From Paenibacillus sp. (GTDB lineage Bacteria > Bacillota > Bacilli > Paenibacillales > Paenibacillaceae), in NCBI GenBank assembly GCA_023512345.1, contig JAILZT010000007.1:62001-126000 (forward strand): a stretch of 64,000 bases of DNA, in the 5' to 3' direction. The notes beneath the pieces are model-generated. The model was not told the DNA's origin. It saw only the letters and a program-made list of their open reading frames with translations, and made no database searches. The position numbers and the translations under genes were made by a program. Positions 52,518 through 62,554 of the stretch are shown here, piece after piece; position 1 is the stretch's first letter, and every line of letters starts with the position of its first letter.

Positions 52518-53429
52518 TTACAGGACATGCTGCATATGAAGAATGACGTTACTCCAATAACCACTGTCTAGATTACTGATCTGCACGCCAGGGTCTCCCC
52601 AAGTATGAATAAACTTCCCGTTTCCGATATAGATGCCGACATGGCCTGGAATCGCATCACTATCGAATCGCCCGGGAACCGTGAAGAAGATAAGGTCACC
52701 TTCATCCAGCTCATTCCGTTTTACTCGTCGTCCTCGGTTATCTTGATCCTTGGCGAGACGGGGCAAATTCACACCAAATTTCTTGTATACGTGGCGAGTA
52801 AAAGAAGAGCAGTCAAACGTTTTGTTGTCTTCATAGGCACCTGCACCAAATTCGTAGGGAACCCCCATGAATCTCTTCGCATAAGAGATTAACGCCCTTG
52901 TATCTGCAGAACTGCTGCTCTGTATTCTGTAAGATTGAACCTGCGACGGTTCAGAAGGCTCTGTAGGCGTGTGAATTACGATTTCTCCACTGTCAGGGTT
53001 CCAGTTGATTTCAGTTTGTAGAAATCTTGCTAATGAGGCGGTTGTCATGTAGATGCGGCCATTACGACGTTGGGGTGCGTCAGGTATAGAGAACTTTTGT
53101 CCCAATGAATATACATTCCTTGAAGTAGGGCGCATCATATACATAACATCACTGTAACCGATTTTTGCGTAGCCCCCATTTGAGGTTTCGTCTTTTATAC
53201 GATATCCAAGCGAAGCCAAAGCAGGTTCAAGAGGGACCCATGTTTTACCTCCATTATCGGTTATGGGGGAATCCTCTACATAACTTAAGGAAGAGCCTGC
53301 TGCTCTTATATTGGAACCAGAGTTAGCAGTTTGTTGATTGTCATTCTGATTATTGCCGCAAGCCGAACACGTCATCACAACAGCTAACAGAACAATAGTG
53401 GATTGTAGTTTTAGTTGAAAAGTGAACAT
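52518..53429 (-). CDS. NlpC/P60-family peptidoglycan hydrolase, lipoprotein (303 aa)
   Basis: A signal peptide ends in a lipobox-like TCSAC (Cys about 24). A stalk domain of the copper-amine-oxidase-N type follows (GGKTWVPLEPALASLGYRI, then IYMTTASLARFLQTEINWN), common in Paenibacillus envelope proteins. The C-terminal NlpC/P60 domain (about 185-303) shows TFDCSSFTRHVYKKFGV with catalytic Cys, GHVGIYIGNGKFIHT with catalytic His and a further His. It likely cleaves D-gamma-Glu-diaminopimelate bonds in peptidoglycan. It is a single gene. Confidence 0.9.
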   Translation of the reverse strand: MFTFQLKLQSTIVLLAVVMTCSACGNNQNDNQQTANSGSNIRAAGSSLSYVEDSPITDNGGKTWVPLEPALASLGYRIKDETSNGGYAKIGYSDVMYMMRPTSRNVYSLGQKFSIPDAPQRRNGRIYMTTASLARFLQTEINWNPDSGEIVIHTPTEPSEPSQVQSYRIQSSSSADTRALISYAKRFMGVPYEFGAGAYEDNKTFDCSSFTRHVYKKFGVNLPRLAKDQDNRGRRVKRNELDEGDLIFFTVPGRFDSDAIPGHVGIYIGNGKFIHTWGDPGVQISNLDSGYWSNVILHMQHVL

Positions 53430-53756
53430 ATTGCACCCTCCCTGTTTTAAACTGCAGATTAAGTTTGTGCAGAGAGCGTTTTTTTATGTAATTCAGAGTT
53501 AGGCAATGTCTGTCAAGGTTAACCAGTCCGTTCTTTAAATTGTAAATGTGATTGTGCTGTTTTTGTAAAATATGGAGTCATCATAAATGATTGACGGATA
53601 ATCAACCTCCATATAATATTAGTTTAATAGACTTTCCAAGGCCTATGTAAGGTATGTGTAAGCATGCGCTTTAATGCTTTTATCTATAAAAGCGTCAAAG
53701 CTGTAGCGCTACTACCGATGCACGCGCTGATACCGTAAATGAAAAGGGGTATTTTG
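53430..53756. other. intergenic region upstream of the ABC importer
   Basis: It holds TTGACG (53591-53596) and a perfect TATAAT (53612-53617) with a short 15-bp spacer on the plus strand, and the palindrome GCTTTTAT-CT-ATAAAAGC (about 53673-53690) within a GCGCT...AGCGC outer dyad. I cannot recognise a riboswitch or T-box there. Confidence 0.4.
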
Positions 53757-54803
53757 ATGAAGAAAAAGAAAATTTGGGCAGGTCTAAGTTTATGTTTGGC
53801 ACTGATAGCTTCGGGTTGTGGAAATAATAATGCAGCTGTCAATAATACAGACAAAGGCACGAATACAGGCAGCGCTGCAGAAACGAAATCTTATAAAATT
53901 GCCATTTCTCAGTATGTAGAGCATCCGGCACTTGATGCTACCCGTGCAGGTATACTTGATGCCTTAAAAGACGCAGGAATCGTTGAAGGTGAAAATCTTA
54001 CGGTCAACTTCGAAAATGCACAAGCGGATGCAACTAACAATTTATCTATTGCCCAAAAAATTGCGGCGGATGACAATGACCTAGTACTTGCTATTGCTAC
54101 ACCATCTGCACAGGCTGTTGTCCAGTCCATGAAGAATGATACTCCAATTCTATTCGCAGCGGTAACAGATCCTTTAGATGCAAAACTCATCACGGATCTT
54201 GAGCATCCCGGTGGGAATGTATCTGGGGCCTCTGATACGAATCCAGAAGCAATTATTAGATTAATGGATTACATTGCAGCCAACTTCCCCAAGGTTAAGA
54301 AATTGGGTCTGATTATTAATGAGGGTGAAGCAAATGCAGTTATCATGGCAGATCAAGCCGAGAAAGCGCTCGATAAGCACGGGATAGAATTAGTAAAGGC
54401 AGCAATCACGAATACCTCAGAAGTGAAACAGGCTGCTGAATCACTCGTAGGTCGTGCAGATGCTTTGTATATTACCCTAGACAATACAGTAGTTAGCGGA
54501 GTTGATACCATCATTCAAACCGCTAATGATAATAAAATTCCTTTCTTTGCAAGTGACCGCGATACGGTAGAGAAGGGTGCTTTTGCAACCGTAGGATTTA
54601 AATACTACGACCATGGATACCAAGTGGGCCAAATGGCTGTAGAGGTCTTGAAGAACGGCAAGAAAATTGGAGATTTAAAAGTAACGATGCAAGAAAAGCT
54701 GGACCTTATTCTTAACTTAAAAGCTGCAGCAGCTCAAGGGATTGAAGTGACAGATGCTATGAAAGCTGATGTTGCCGATCAAACTAATAATATTATTCAA
54801 TAA
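53757..54803 (+). CDS. ABC transporter substrate-binding lipoprotein, TrpX-like (348 aa)
   Basis: A signal peptide with lipobox IASGC (Cys about 20) and a linker of Asn/Thr. The mature protein is an ABC_sub_bind (periplasmic-binding-like) fold: AISQYVEHPALDATRAGI, LVLAIATPSAQAVVQ, PILFAAVTDPLDAKLI, HPGGNVSGASD and FASDRDTVEKGAFATVGFKY. Relatives (TrpX/YtrF-like, COG2984) are predicted tryptophan or aromatic amino acid binders. The start ATG 53757 follows AAGGGG. It is followed by permease and ATPase genes. Confidence 0.9.
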   Translation: MKKKKIWAGLSLCLALIASGCGNNNAAVNNTDKGTNTGSAAETKSYKIAISQYVEHPALDATRAGILDALKDAGIVEGENLTVNFENAQADATNNLSIAQKIAADDNDLVLAIATPSAQAVVQSMKNDTPILFAAVTDPLDAKLITDLEHPGGNVSGASDTNPEAIIRLMDYIAANFPKVKKLGLIINEGEANAVIMADQAEKALDKHGIELVKAAITNTSEVKQAAESLVGRADALYITLDNTVVSGVDTIIQTANDNKIPFFASDRDTVEKGAFATVGFKYYDHGYQVGQMAVEVLKNGKKIGDLKVTMQEKLDLILNLKAAAAQGIEVTDAMKADVADQTNNIIQ

Positions 54804-54872
54804 GACACATTAGAGATGTGAGGGGCGTTTCCTTAAGAACGCTCCTCTGCCGTTTAAGGGAGGAAGTCACCT

Positions 54873-55793
54873 ATGTCAGAACAATATATCGGAGCCATTG
54901 AACTAGGGCTATTATTTTCTTTTATGGCTTTAGGAGTTTATATTACATTTCGGATTTTAGATTTTCCCGATTTAACAGTCGACGGAAGCTATACAACAGG
55001 CGGTGCAATTGCTGCTGTAATGATTACGAATGGTTTCTCACCGTGGCTGGCAACACTGGCTGCATTTGGTGGAGGGATGGCTGCCGGGATGTGTACGGGA
55101 CTGCTGCACACCAAAGGAAAGATTAACGGCTTATTATCAGGAATACTTATGATGATTGCGCTTTATTCGATCAATCTACGCATAATGGGTAAACCCAATG
55201 TTTCACTGATGGGTGAGAATTCACTTTTCACCTCTATGAATCCTTTGCTTGTCATGCCTTTTGTCGTCATTTTTGTGAAGGTGCTTATGGACCTATTTCT
55301 ACGTACTGATTTGGGACTTGCACTACGGGCGACAGGTGATAACTCGCGAATGATTCGCAGCTTCGGTGTAAACACAGACAATACGACTATTCTCGGCATC
55401 AGTTTATCTAACGGTATGGTGGCACTATCGGGTGCACTAATCGCTCAATATTCAACTTTTGCTGATTCTTCTATGGGTATAGGTATGATCGTTATCGGTT
55501 TAGCATCTGTAATTATTGGTGAAGCCATTTTTGGAACAGGGAGCGTATTCCGTGCAACCTTGGCGGTAGTGCTTGGTTCCATTGTCTATAGGATTGTAGT
55601 AGCTCTAGCCCTGAACGTGGAATGGCTCAAAGCTTCCGATCTTAAGCTAATCACAGCGATCATCGTAATTGTCGCTCTAGTCTTCCCTTCCGTACAGAGG
55701 TTCTTAAAGCTTAAAAGCTCAGCACGTAAGCGGACTGCGGAATTAGCTGAACAGGCCCTTAGCCGGAAGAAAGGAGGGACTATCGATGCTTAA
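54873..55793 (+). CDS. ABC transporter permease, TrpY-like (306 aa)
   Basis: An inner-membrane permease of the branched-chain-type (BPD_transp_2-like) with about eight helices; the block FPDLTVDGSYTTGGAIAAVM near residue 33 and the GLALRATGDNSRMIRSFGVN cytoplasmic loop are typical of COG4120. It is the middle gene of the importer operon and overlaps the ATPase gene by 8 bases. Confidence 0.9.
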   Translation: MSEQYIGAIELGLLFSFMALGVYITFRILDFPDLTVDGSYTTGGAIAAVMITNGFSPWLATLAAFGGGMAAGMCTGLLHTKGKINGLLSGILMMIALYSINLRIMGKPNVSLMGENSLFTSMNPLLVMPFVVIFVKVLMDLFLRTDLGLALRATGDNSRMIRSFGVNTDNTTILGISLSNGMVALSGALIAQYSTFADSSMGIGMIVIGLASVIIGEAIFGTGSVFRATLAVVLGSIVYRIVVALALNVEWLKASDLKLITAIIVIVALVFPSVQRFLKLKSSARKRTAELAEQALSRKKGGTIDA

Positions 55794-56580
55794 GCTAGAT
55801 AATGTATCCAAGCTGTTTAATCCGGGTACACCCGATGAGAAAATTGCTCTGCTCGGGATTGATCTGGAGCTGCATGCCGGAGATTTCGTAACGATTATTG
55901 GAAGCAACGGTGCTGGTAAATCCACCCTGATGAATATTATTTCTGGTGTAATGAAGCCAGATCTTGGGGAAGTGTCGATAGAGGGGAATTCTATTAGCCA
56001 TCTTGCCGAGTATCAACGCAGCCGCTGGATTGGCCGGGTCTTTCAGGATCCAATGGCGGGGACGGCACCTCATATGACGATTGAAGAGAATTTGGCAATG
56101 GCGTACAAACGCGGCAAAACTCGGAGACTATCATTCGGAGTGAATTCAGCGAAGCGGAACCTGTTTCGTGAACAGCTGGAACATTTGGGGATCGGATTAG
56201 AAAACCGGCTTCGTGCCAAGGTTGGCCTGCTCTCAGGTGGCGAGAGACAAGCCCTAAGCTTGCTTATGGCAACCTTCACCCAACCACAGATCTTGTTGCT
56301 GGATGAGCATACAGCTGCTCTAGATCCCTCTCGTGCAGAGTTAATTACGAAGCTGACGGAAACGATCGTTCGTGAGAAGAAGTTGACGACACTAATGGTC
56401 ACTCATAATATGGAGCAGGCCATTAGGTTGGGGAACCGATTGATTATGATGGATAAGGGAAGCGTGATTTTGGATATAGATGAATCTCGTAAAAAAGATC
56501 TTACGGTAGAGCGTCTTCTTGGTGAATTTGAGTTGATAAGCGGTCATAAGCTTGCGGATGATCGAATGATGCTGGGATAG
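55786..56580 (+). CDS. ABC transporter ATP-binding protein, TrpZ-like (264 aa)
   Basis: Walker A IIGSNGAGKSTLMNII, a Q-loop in GRVFQDPMAG, signature LLSGGERQALSLLMA, Walker B LLLDEHTAALDP and H-loop VTHNM. Note the Walker-B tail is DEHTAALD rather than DEPT, the variant common to COG1101. It energises the importer with the products at 53757 and 54873. Confidence 0.94.
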   Translation: MLKLDNVSKLFNPGTPDEKIALLGIDLELHAGDFVTIIGSNGAGKSTLMNIISGVMKPDLGEVSIEGNSISHLAEYQRSRWIGRVFQDPMAGTAPHMTIEENLAMAYKRGKTRRLSFGVNSAKRNLFREQLEHLGIGLENRLRAKVGLLSGGERQALSLLMATFTQPQILLLDEHTAALDPSRAELITKLTETIVREKKLTTLMVTHNMEQAIRLGNRLIMMDKGSVILDIDESRKKDLTVERLLGEFELISGHKLADDRMMLG

Positions 56581-56605
56581 TTCCCCCATTAAGGGACGAC
56601 CAAAT

Positions 56606-56655
56606 AAGGCTTGGATGTGAAGTCTGGAAGCAGACAACATATTTAAGCCTTTTTG
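56606..56655 (+). terminator. rho-independent terminator after the importer operon
   Basis: AAGGCTT pairs with AAGCCTT at the two ends of a ~45-base hairpin that has an inner GTCTGGAAGCAGAC stem, followed by TTTTT. Confidence 0.7.
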
Positions 56656-56732
56656 GTGCATATTCCCAAATGGGATTGAAATCGTTATTATAAGTAATGG
56701 AGTTAAATATCTATTGATGGATCCATCCTTAT

Positions 56733-58532
56733 ATGAAAGTTGAGTGGATTATGCGAATCATCCGTAATAATAAGAACGCTTACAAAAACTCGAACATCTT
56801 CAATAAAATGATTTTGCTAGTCTCCTTTATGCTGCTGCTATCCTTTCTCTTCTCCTTAACTGTTCTTCAATATGTATATCGTATTTATGACAGGCAGATC
56901 TATGAAAAAGTCTCAGAGGTGCTAGGGATGTCTTCTGTTAGTATTGAACGCGAGCTGAAAGAACTGGAGCAGCTATCGTATGCAGTAGTTACTGATGAGC
57001 AAATTCAGCAGTGCCTGCGCCAGTTGCAGAATGATCCAACTCCTTATGAAAGACAACTTCTAAATAATAAAATCATTAACAGACTAGTAGCATTCGCGGG
57101 TGCCGAGAAATATGTCTATTCCATGATGCTTATGGATGGAAATGAAGGTGTAATGACGGCTGGCAATAGAGAGGGAGTCCCAAAATCTCTACAGGATCAA
57201 TTAAAGACACTGGCGGTCGAAGCCGGAGGAAGCAATGCATGGTTAACACAGGGCAGTAATAATTCGCTGCTTGCTGCTCGGCAAATTAAGTCTTATACCG
57301 GATCAACTTTCACACTTGATCATTTAGGGACTCTCGTCATCCGTATTCGGATTGATCGGATCATCGCAGACAGTACCGATCTTGCCACAAGTGATGGTCA
57401 ACTGATTGTAGCGGATGCGGAGAGCGGATTGGCTATTTACCCCAACGCTCCCATTCTTCAACCTGAAGAACTGTTTGAGGAAGTGAGGCGCTCTGATGCG
57501 TATCGAACGGCAAGCTATGAAGGAGGGACTTATTTTGTTGCTAAAACAAATTCATCCTATATGGGATGGACTTATATTAATGCGACTCCCTACAACGAGT
57601 TATTCAAACAAATTACCTTTGTAAAGCGACTGGTGGTGTTAATATTTGCGTTCATCCTTTTACTGGGACTGCTGCTCGGTTACCGCTTAGCGCGCAGTAT
57701 CATACGTCCTATTACCAAGTTGACTCAAAAGATGAGGCAGATTGAAAAGGGGGACCTGGATAATCTGGAGGAACAGTCACTGGGGTTAGTCTCTCAGACG
57801 GCACAGGATGAGGTTAGCCAGCTGAACAGAACCTTCAAGATGATGATCCGCAGAATCAGAGAACTTATCGATGAGAACTATGCTAAGCAGCTTGTGATTC
57901 GAGAAACAGAGCTTAAAGCGTTACAAGCGCAGATTAATCCGCATTTTTTATACAATACCCTTGAATCCATCAATTGGCTGGCCAAAATGAACAAGCAGTC
58001 TAAAATATCTGAGATGGTTGAAGCCCTGGGCTATTTATTGCGAAGTTCTATAGGCCTTAAGAATCCGCTTATCACACTGGAAAAAGAACTGAGTATTGTA
58101 CAAAGCTATATTACGATTCAAAAAACCAGATTTGAGGAGAGACTTATTTTTGACATGGACATCCCTAAGAATATGCAAAATGCGCTAGTCCCGAAGCTCA
58201 CACTGCAGCCTTTGGTAGAGAACGCAATCCGTTACGCGCTTGAACCCAATATTGAGCCTTGTACAATCACCATCTCAGTCAGTTACCAGGAGAATAGTCT
58301 GGATTTGCGGGTTAGTGATAATGGGCCGGGGATGACCGGCGATTTCATAAGGGATTTACAGCAGGGGAGAGTTCAGACGCGAGGTGAAGGTATTGGGTTG
58401 GCGAACATTACGGAGCGCGTAAAACTGGTTTTTGGGCAAGAATGGGGTACCGAGATTGAAAGTGAGCCAGGAAAAGGGACGACCATTCATGTGAAAATCC
58501 CTTATTGGAAAGGAGAATCTAGGAATGTATAA
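56733..58532 (+). CDS. YesM-type sensor histidine kinase (599 aa)
   Basis: A transmembrane helix at about 25-46, an extracellular sensor of ~260 residues, a second helix about 303-322 (LVVLIFAFILLLGLLLGYRL), a HAMP domain (SIIRPITKLTQKMRQIEKGD), a His_kinase domain with INPHFLYNTLESINWLA and an HATPase domain with NAIRYALEPN, NGPGM and GEGIGLANITERV. It belongs to the LytS/YesM class that pairs with AraC-type response regulators. Start uncertain: the in-frame ATG at 56751 has GAGTGG close by. The next gene overlaps by 8 bases. Confidence 0.92.
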   Translation: MKVEWIMRIIRNNKNAYKNSNIFNKMILLVSFMLLLSFLFSLTVLQYVYRIYDRQIYEKVSEVLGMSSVSIERELKELEQLSYAVVTDEQIQQCLRQLQNDPTPYERQLLNNKIINRLVAFAGAEKYVYSMMLMDGNEGVMTAGNREGVPKSLQDQLKTLAVEAGGSNAWLTQGSNNSLLAARQIKSYTGSTFTLDHLGTLVIRIRIDRIIADSTDLATSDGQLIVADAESGLAIYPNAPILQPEELFEEVRRSDAYRTASYEGGTYFVAKTNSSYMGWTYINATPYNELFKQITFVKRLVVLIFAFILLLGLLLGYRLARSIIRPITKLTQKMRQIEKGDLDNLEEQSLGLVSQTAQDEVSQLNRTFKMMIRRIRELIDENYAKQLVIRETELKALQAQINPHFLYNTLESINWLAKMNKQSKISEMVEALGYLLRSSIGLKNPLITLEKELSIVQSYITIQKTRFEERLIFDMDIPKNMQNALVPKLTLQPLVENAIRYALEPNIEPCTITISVSYQENSLDLRVSDNGPGMTGDFIRDLQQGRVQTRGEGIGLANITERVKLVFGQEWGTEIESEPGKGTTIHVKIPYWKGESRNV

Positions 58533-60078
58533 GCTATTACTCGTAGATGATGAACGACTTATTTTGGAAGGGATATCACAGGTAGTAGACTGGGCAAATG
58601 CGGGGACAGAGCTCATAGGTACAGCTAGGAACGGTATTGAAGCTTTGGAGAAAATAGAGGCCATGCACCCAGATATTGTGATTACTGATATTTCTATGCC
58701 AGGTCTTGATGGATTGGGACTGGTGCAGAAATGCAGCGAACGGTTTCCGGAAATTAGATTCATTATGTTGACAGGATATAAGGATTTTGACTATGCACGT
58801 ACAGCTATGCAGCATGGGGTTAAACATTATCTCTTAAAGCCTTGCAATGAAAATCAGATCCATGAAGCTCTGGTAGAGATCACTCTGGAGCTGGGGGAGC
58901 TTAAAAGCCGGGATCAATTCGTAAGTGGTATCAAACAGAGACTCACCAAGGTGCTGCCTCATGTCAAAGAACAGTTCTTAAAGGAATGGATCTCTAACAA
59001 AACCTATGGAAGCCATGATCTTGAATACTACCAGGAGTTATTCGGCATAGAACTGAATGATAAGAACGTCAGGTTAATACTTTTCAAGTTAGAGGATACC
59101 CATGAGTATGAGCATTTGTTCGCCCTGCAAAATATTGTCCAAGACATGCTTCAGGAAGTTTTGTTAAGCACAACGATTGGCAGCCACATGCTAGTTCTAC
59201 TTGAACATAACGAGGAAGAGAAGAACGATACCCTTTTGAAAAGGATTGACGGTGTACGAGAGGTCTTTTGCCGTTTCTATAAGATGAGTGTGACTATTGC
59301 AGTTAGTGATGCAGATCGGATGATACATTCGCGGAGGTTGTACCGACAGACCCTGCAATGTATGAGTCACCGATTTTACCTTGAGGATGGGAGTCTGATC
59401 ACGGGAAGTGATCTCCCAGATGATGATATTTGCGGAGGAAATGAAGTTGAACTCAATGAAGATCAAATTTGTCTGCTGATAAAAGCTGGAGATAAAAGCG
59501 CAGTTGATTGTGAGCTGGAGCGTTTATTCGGCGTGTTATCTTTGCAGCGATTGGATATCAATGTTACGCGGTCCTACGTTTTGCAGTTATATTCCGCAAT
59601 GATTCGTTTGTGTGTACCGGAAGAAAGAAGTGCTTTCACCTCAGGATTGGCAGAGCTCGCAGAAATTCGGACTTTAGGAGGGCTTAAGGTATTTGTAAAA
59701 GAGGCGGCTACCCGACTAACAACGATGTATGATCGTCATTTTGTCTCTCGGCAATCCTCGATCGTTGACAAAATGCTGCGAATTATAGCGGAGGACTACC
59801 GTAATGAAGAGCTGTCTCTAGGTTCAGTGGCGGCCGAAATGCTGTACATGAATCCCGATTATCTAGGGAAAATATTTAAAAAAGTTACAGGTGAGAAATT
59901 TTCTAATTACGTTACGATTTACCGAATTACCAAGGCATCTGAATATATCATCCACAGCGGCGATGTTAAAGTATTTGAATTGGCGGAGATGTTTGGTTTC
60001 GGCGGCAATGCACAGTATTTTAGCCAGGTTTTCAAAAAAGTAACGGGAAAAACGCCTACAGATTTTATGAAGGCTTAA
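58525..60078 (+). CDS. YesN-type AraC-family response regulator (517 aa)
   Basis: Receiver domain 1-~120: LLVDDERLILEGI, phosphorylatable Asp in IVITDISMPGLDGL (about 55) and the Lys in YLLKPCNE. A long middle region (~120-410) precedes the C-terminal AraC helix-turn-helix pair: NEELSLGSVAAEMLYMNPDY and FGFGGNAQYFSQVFKKVTGK. It should be activated by the kinase just upstream and switch on the binding-protein/permease genes downstream, as YesN does. Confidence 0.94.
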   Translation: MYKLLLVDDERLILEGISQVVDWANAGTELIGTARNGIEALEKIEAMHPDIVITDISMPGLDGLGLVQKCSERFPEIRFIMLTGYKDFDYARTAMQHGVKHYLLKPCNENQIHEALVEITLELGELKSRDQFVSGIKQRLTKVLPHVKEQFLKEWISNKTYGSHDLEYYQELFGIELNDKNVRLILFKLEDTHEYEHLFALQNIVQDMLQEVLLSTTIGSHMLVLLEHNEEEKNDTLLKRIDGVREVFCRFYKMSVTIAVSDADRMIHSRRLYRQTLQCMSHRFYLEDGSLITGSDLPDDDICGGNEVELNEDQICLLIKAGDKSAVDCELERLFGVLSLQRLDINVTRSYVLQLYSAMIRLCVPEERSAFTSGLAELAEIRTLGGLKVFVKEAATRLTTMYDRHFVSRQSSIVDKMLRIIAEDYRNEELSLGSVAAEMLYMNPDYLGKIFKKVTGEKFSNYVTIYRITKASEYIIHSGDVKVFELAEMFGFGGNAQYFSQVFKKVTGKTPTDFMKA

Positions 60079-60155
60079 GTTTCTTACTGATTATTAAACA
60101 AAGATAACGGTTTTTTGTATTCAACTTACGTGGGAAATTTGAGAAAATTCACATA

Positions 60156-60169
60156 TGGAAGCGCTAACA
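60156..60169 (+). promoter_or_regulatory. catabolite-responsive element (cre)
   Basis: TGGAAGCGCTAACA agrees with TGWAANCGNTNWCA at 13 of 14 positions (G instead of W at the third). It lies 50 bases before the binding-protein start, in the gap behind the response-regulator gene, a position from which CcpA could block transcription. Confidence 0.75.
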
Positions 60170-60218
60170 GCATAGAAGCTTTCCTAAAAAAAATTGCTTG
60201 AAAAGGGGAGATTTAAAG

Positions 60219-61553
60219 TTGAAAAAAAGATCCGCTTTATTGGCTATCCCGTTATTAATGTCGATGCTTGCAGGTTGTGGTGGGGGAAATAATGCTCCTG
60301 CAAATAATGCCAGCAATGCTAAAAATGTAGAAAATACTGCTTCCGGTAACCAAGCGGCCACAGAAGCTCCGGCCAAACCTGTAACTCTACGCATCGCTTG
60401 GTGGGGCGGGGACACAAGACACTCCTATACTCAACAGGTTATTGACATGTATGAAGAAGCAAACCCTAACGTAACGATTGAACCTGAATACGCATCGTTT
60501 GATGATTATTGGAAGAAGTTAGCCCCTCAAGCGGCAGCCAATCGTCTTCCAGATATCGTTCAGATGGATATTTCTTATATTAATCAATATGGATCTAATG
60601 GACAGCTGGAAGACATGACTCCTTATTTGAACAAACAAATTCAAGTAGGCGATGTCAATGAGAACGTTCTCGCTACCGGCAAAATTGGTGACAAGCAATT
60701 TGGTGTTCCACTCGGTGTGAATGTTCTTGGATTTCAATATGACCCAGCGCTGTTGAAGAAAGCTGGTGTGGATTCGATACCTGAGAACTGGACATGGGAT
60801 CAATACAAAGAAATTGCAATGAAAGCTAAAGCGGCAGGACTGTTCATGGACGGTTCGATGGCTGCGGATGTCTTCTTCAATTATTATCTTCGTACGAAAG
60901 GATTGGCCCTGTATAACAATGAGGGAACAGCACTTGGTTATGAAGATGATGCGTTATTCAGCGATTTCTTCGGAATGCTGTCAGGCCTAATTGCTGATGG
61001 TGCGGTTCCATCACAAGATAAGCTGAGCCAGAACAAGGGTGTTATTGAGGAATCTGAAATCGTTAAGGGAACAGGGGTAGGGGTGTGGCAGTGGTCTAAT
61101 CAATATGTAGCGCTGCAAATCGCCGTGAACCGTCCAATGGAACTGGCCCAAATGCCAGGTCCGGATATGCAAAAAGGTCTTTATATGCAGCCAAGTATGT
61201 ACTGGTCAATTACGTCCAACTCCGAAGCTAAGGAAGAAGCGGCTAAGTTCGTAGACTTTTGGACCAATAATGCGGAAGCCAACAAGTTGATTAAGGGCGA
61301 ACGCGGCGTGCCTATTTCCAGCAAAATCAAAGAATCAGTATCTACAGTGTTGACTGATTCCGGCAAACAAGTGTTCAAGTTCGTGGCAGATATGGAGCCT
61401 GTCACATCTCCTATGAGTCCTCCAGTAGGTTCACCTGAGGTTGTGGCTCTGTTAACAGACCTTGCTGAACAGATGAATTTCGGACAAATCAAACCGGATG
61501 CTGCGGCGGCACAGTTCCGCAAAGAAGCCAATTCCATTCTTGCTAACCGATAA
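60219..61553 (+). CDS. extracellular sugar-binding lipoprotein, YesO-like (444 aa)
   Basis: A TTG start at 60219 lies 8 bases after AAGGGGAG. A signal peptide ends in lipobox MLAGC (Cys about 19), followed by an Asn/Ala-rich linker. The mature part is an SBP_bac_1 fold: LRIAWWGGDTRHSYTQQVID, RLPDIVQMDISYINQYG, GVPLGVNVLGFQYDPALL and MYWSITSNSEAKEEA. Location between a YesMN-type system and two permeases, with a GH105/88 gene downstream, points to pectin-derived (rhamnogalacturonan) oligosaccharides. Confidence 0.9.
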   Translation: MKKRSALLAIPLLMSMLAGCGGGNNAPANNASNAKNVENTASGNQAATEAPAKPVTLRIAWWGGDTRHSYTQQVIDMYEEANPNVTIEPEYASFDDYWKKLAPQAAANRLPDIVQMDISYINQYGSNGQLEDMTPYLNKQIQVGDVNENVLATGKIGDKQFGVPLGVNVLGFQYDPALLKKAGVDSIPENWTWDQYKEIAMKAKAAGLFMDGSMAADVFFNYYLRTKGLALYNNEGTALGYEDDALFSDFFGMLSGLIADGAVPSQDKLSQNKGVIEESEIVKGTGVGVWQWSNQYVALQIAVNRPMELAQMPGPDMQKGLYMQPSMYWSITSNSEAKEEAAKFVDFWTNNAEANKLIKGERGVPISSKIKESVSTVLTDSGKQVFKFVADMEPVTSPMSPPVGSPEVVALLTDLAEQMNFGQIKPDAAAAQFRKEANSILANR

Positions 61554-61602
61554 GAGAAATACAACTATACTGTGAGATTAACGAGATAAGGAGTTGGAGA
61601 CC

Positions 61603-62553
61603 TTGATTTTCAGCAATCCGCTTCCTGTGAATCGACCGGGTTCTGTTAAGAAACCGTTACTAGGACAGCATCTAAAAAGAAATTTGACTGGTTATGCTTT
61701 TATTAGCCCATTTATCATTGGCTTTCTATGTTTCACTTTGGTGCCGATGATAATCTCTCTCTATCTTTCCTTCACCAAATATAATTTATTCTCCCCGCCT
61801 AGATGGGTGGGGATGGATAATTATATTAAAATGTTCACGAATGACCCTAAATACTTGCAGTCTCTCAAGGTAACGCTGCTGTATGTATTTATTGGTGTAC
61901 CAATGAGACTAACCTTCGCTTTATTCGTAGCGATGATTCTCAATACGAAGTCCCGCATGGTTGGAGCATACCGTACCATTTATTATCTGCCTTCTATTAT
62001 TGGCGGCAGCGTGGCGGTATCCATCATGTGGCGGAATATATTTAGTGATACAGGAATTATAAATGGATTAATCGGATTCTTCGGACTCGGTCCTGTTAGC
62101 TGGTTTGGCAATCCAAGCGCTGCGTTGGTTATGCTGATCTCTTTATCCGTATGGCAATTTGGATCTTCCATGTTGATTTTTCTGGCAGGTCTAAAGAATA
62201 TTCCGGGTGAAATGTATGAGGCAGCCAGTGTGGATGGAGCCAGCTTTTTCCGCAAATTCTTCAAAATTACATTGCCTTTGCTCAGTTCAGTAATTCTTTT
62301 CAACCTTGTAATGCAGACCATTAGCGCCTTCATGACCTTTGTTCCAGCTTATATTATTTCCAAAGGCGAGGGAGGTCCTATGGATGGAACCCTGCTGTAC
62401 TCACTCTATTTATTCCGTCAGGCCTTCATGTTCAATAATATGGGATATGCTTCGGCGATGGCTTGGGTGATGCTGCTGCTAGTCGGCATTATGACAGGTG
62501 TTTTGTTCAAAACCTCGAAATCTTGGGTCTTCTACGAATCAGGAGGTAAATAA
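61603..62553 (+). CDS. sugar ABC transporter permease, YesP-like (316 aa)
   Basis: MalF/UgpA-type permease with about six helices and the cytoplasmic EAA loop [20 protein letters not shown]. The start is the TTG at 61603, 9 bases after AAGGAG; the TTG at 61594 touches the site. The N-terminal segment before the first helix is short, as in LacF-like members. The partner permease gene starts 1 base after its stop. Confidence 0.92.
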   Translation: MIFSNPLPVNRPGSVKKPLLGQHLKRNLTGYAFISPFIIGFLCFTLVPMIISLYLSFTKYNLFSPPRWVGMDNYIKMFTNDPKYLQSLKVTLLYVFIGVPMRLTFALFVAMILNTKSRMVGAYRTIYYLPSIIGGSVAVSIMWRNIFSDTGIINGLIGFFGLGPVSWFGNPSAALVMLISLSVWQFGSSMLIFLAGLKNIPGEMYEAASVDGASFFRKFFKITLPLLSSVILFNLVMQTISAFMTFVPAYIISKGEGGPMDGTLLYSLYLFRQAFMFNNMGYASAMAWVMLLLVGIMTGVLFKTSKSWVFYESGGK

Positions 62554-62554
62554 T

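Noticed and set aside
53640..53756. T-box or tRNA-like structure upstream of the TrpX-like importer
   Set aside because: Palindromes are present, but there is no T-box sequence (TGGNACCGCG), no specifier loop and no cloverleaf with TTCRANY.
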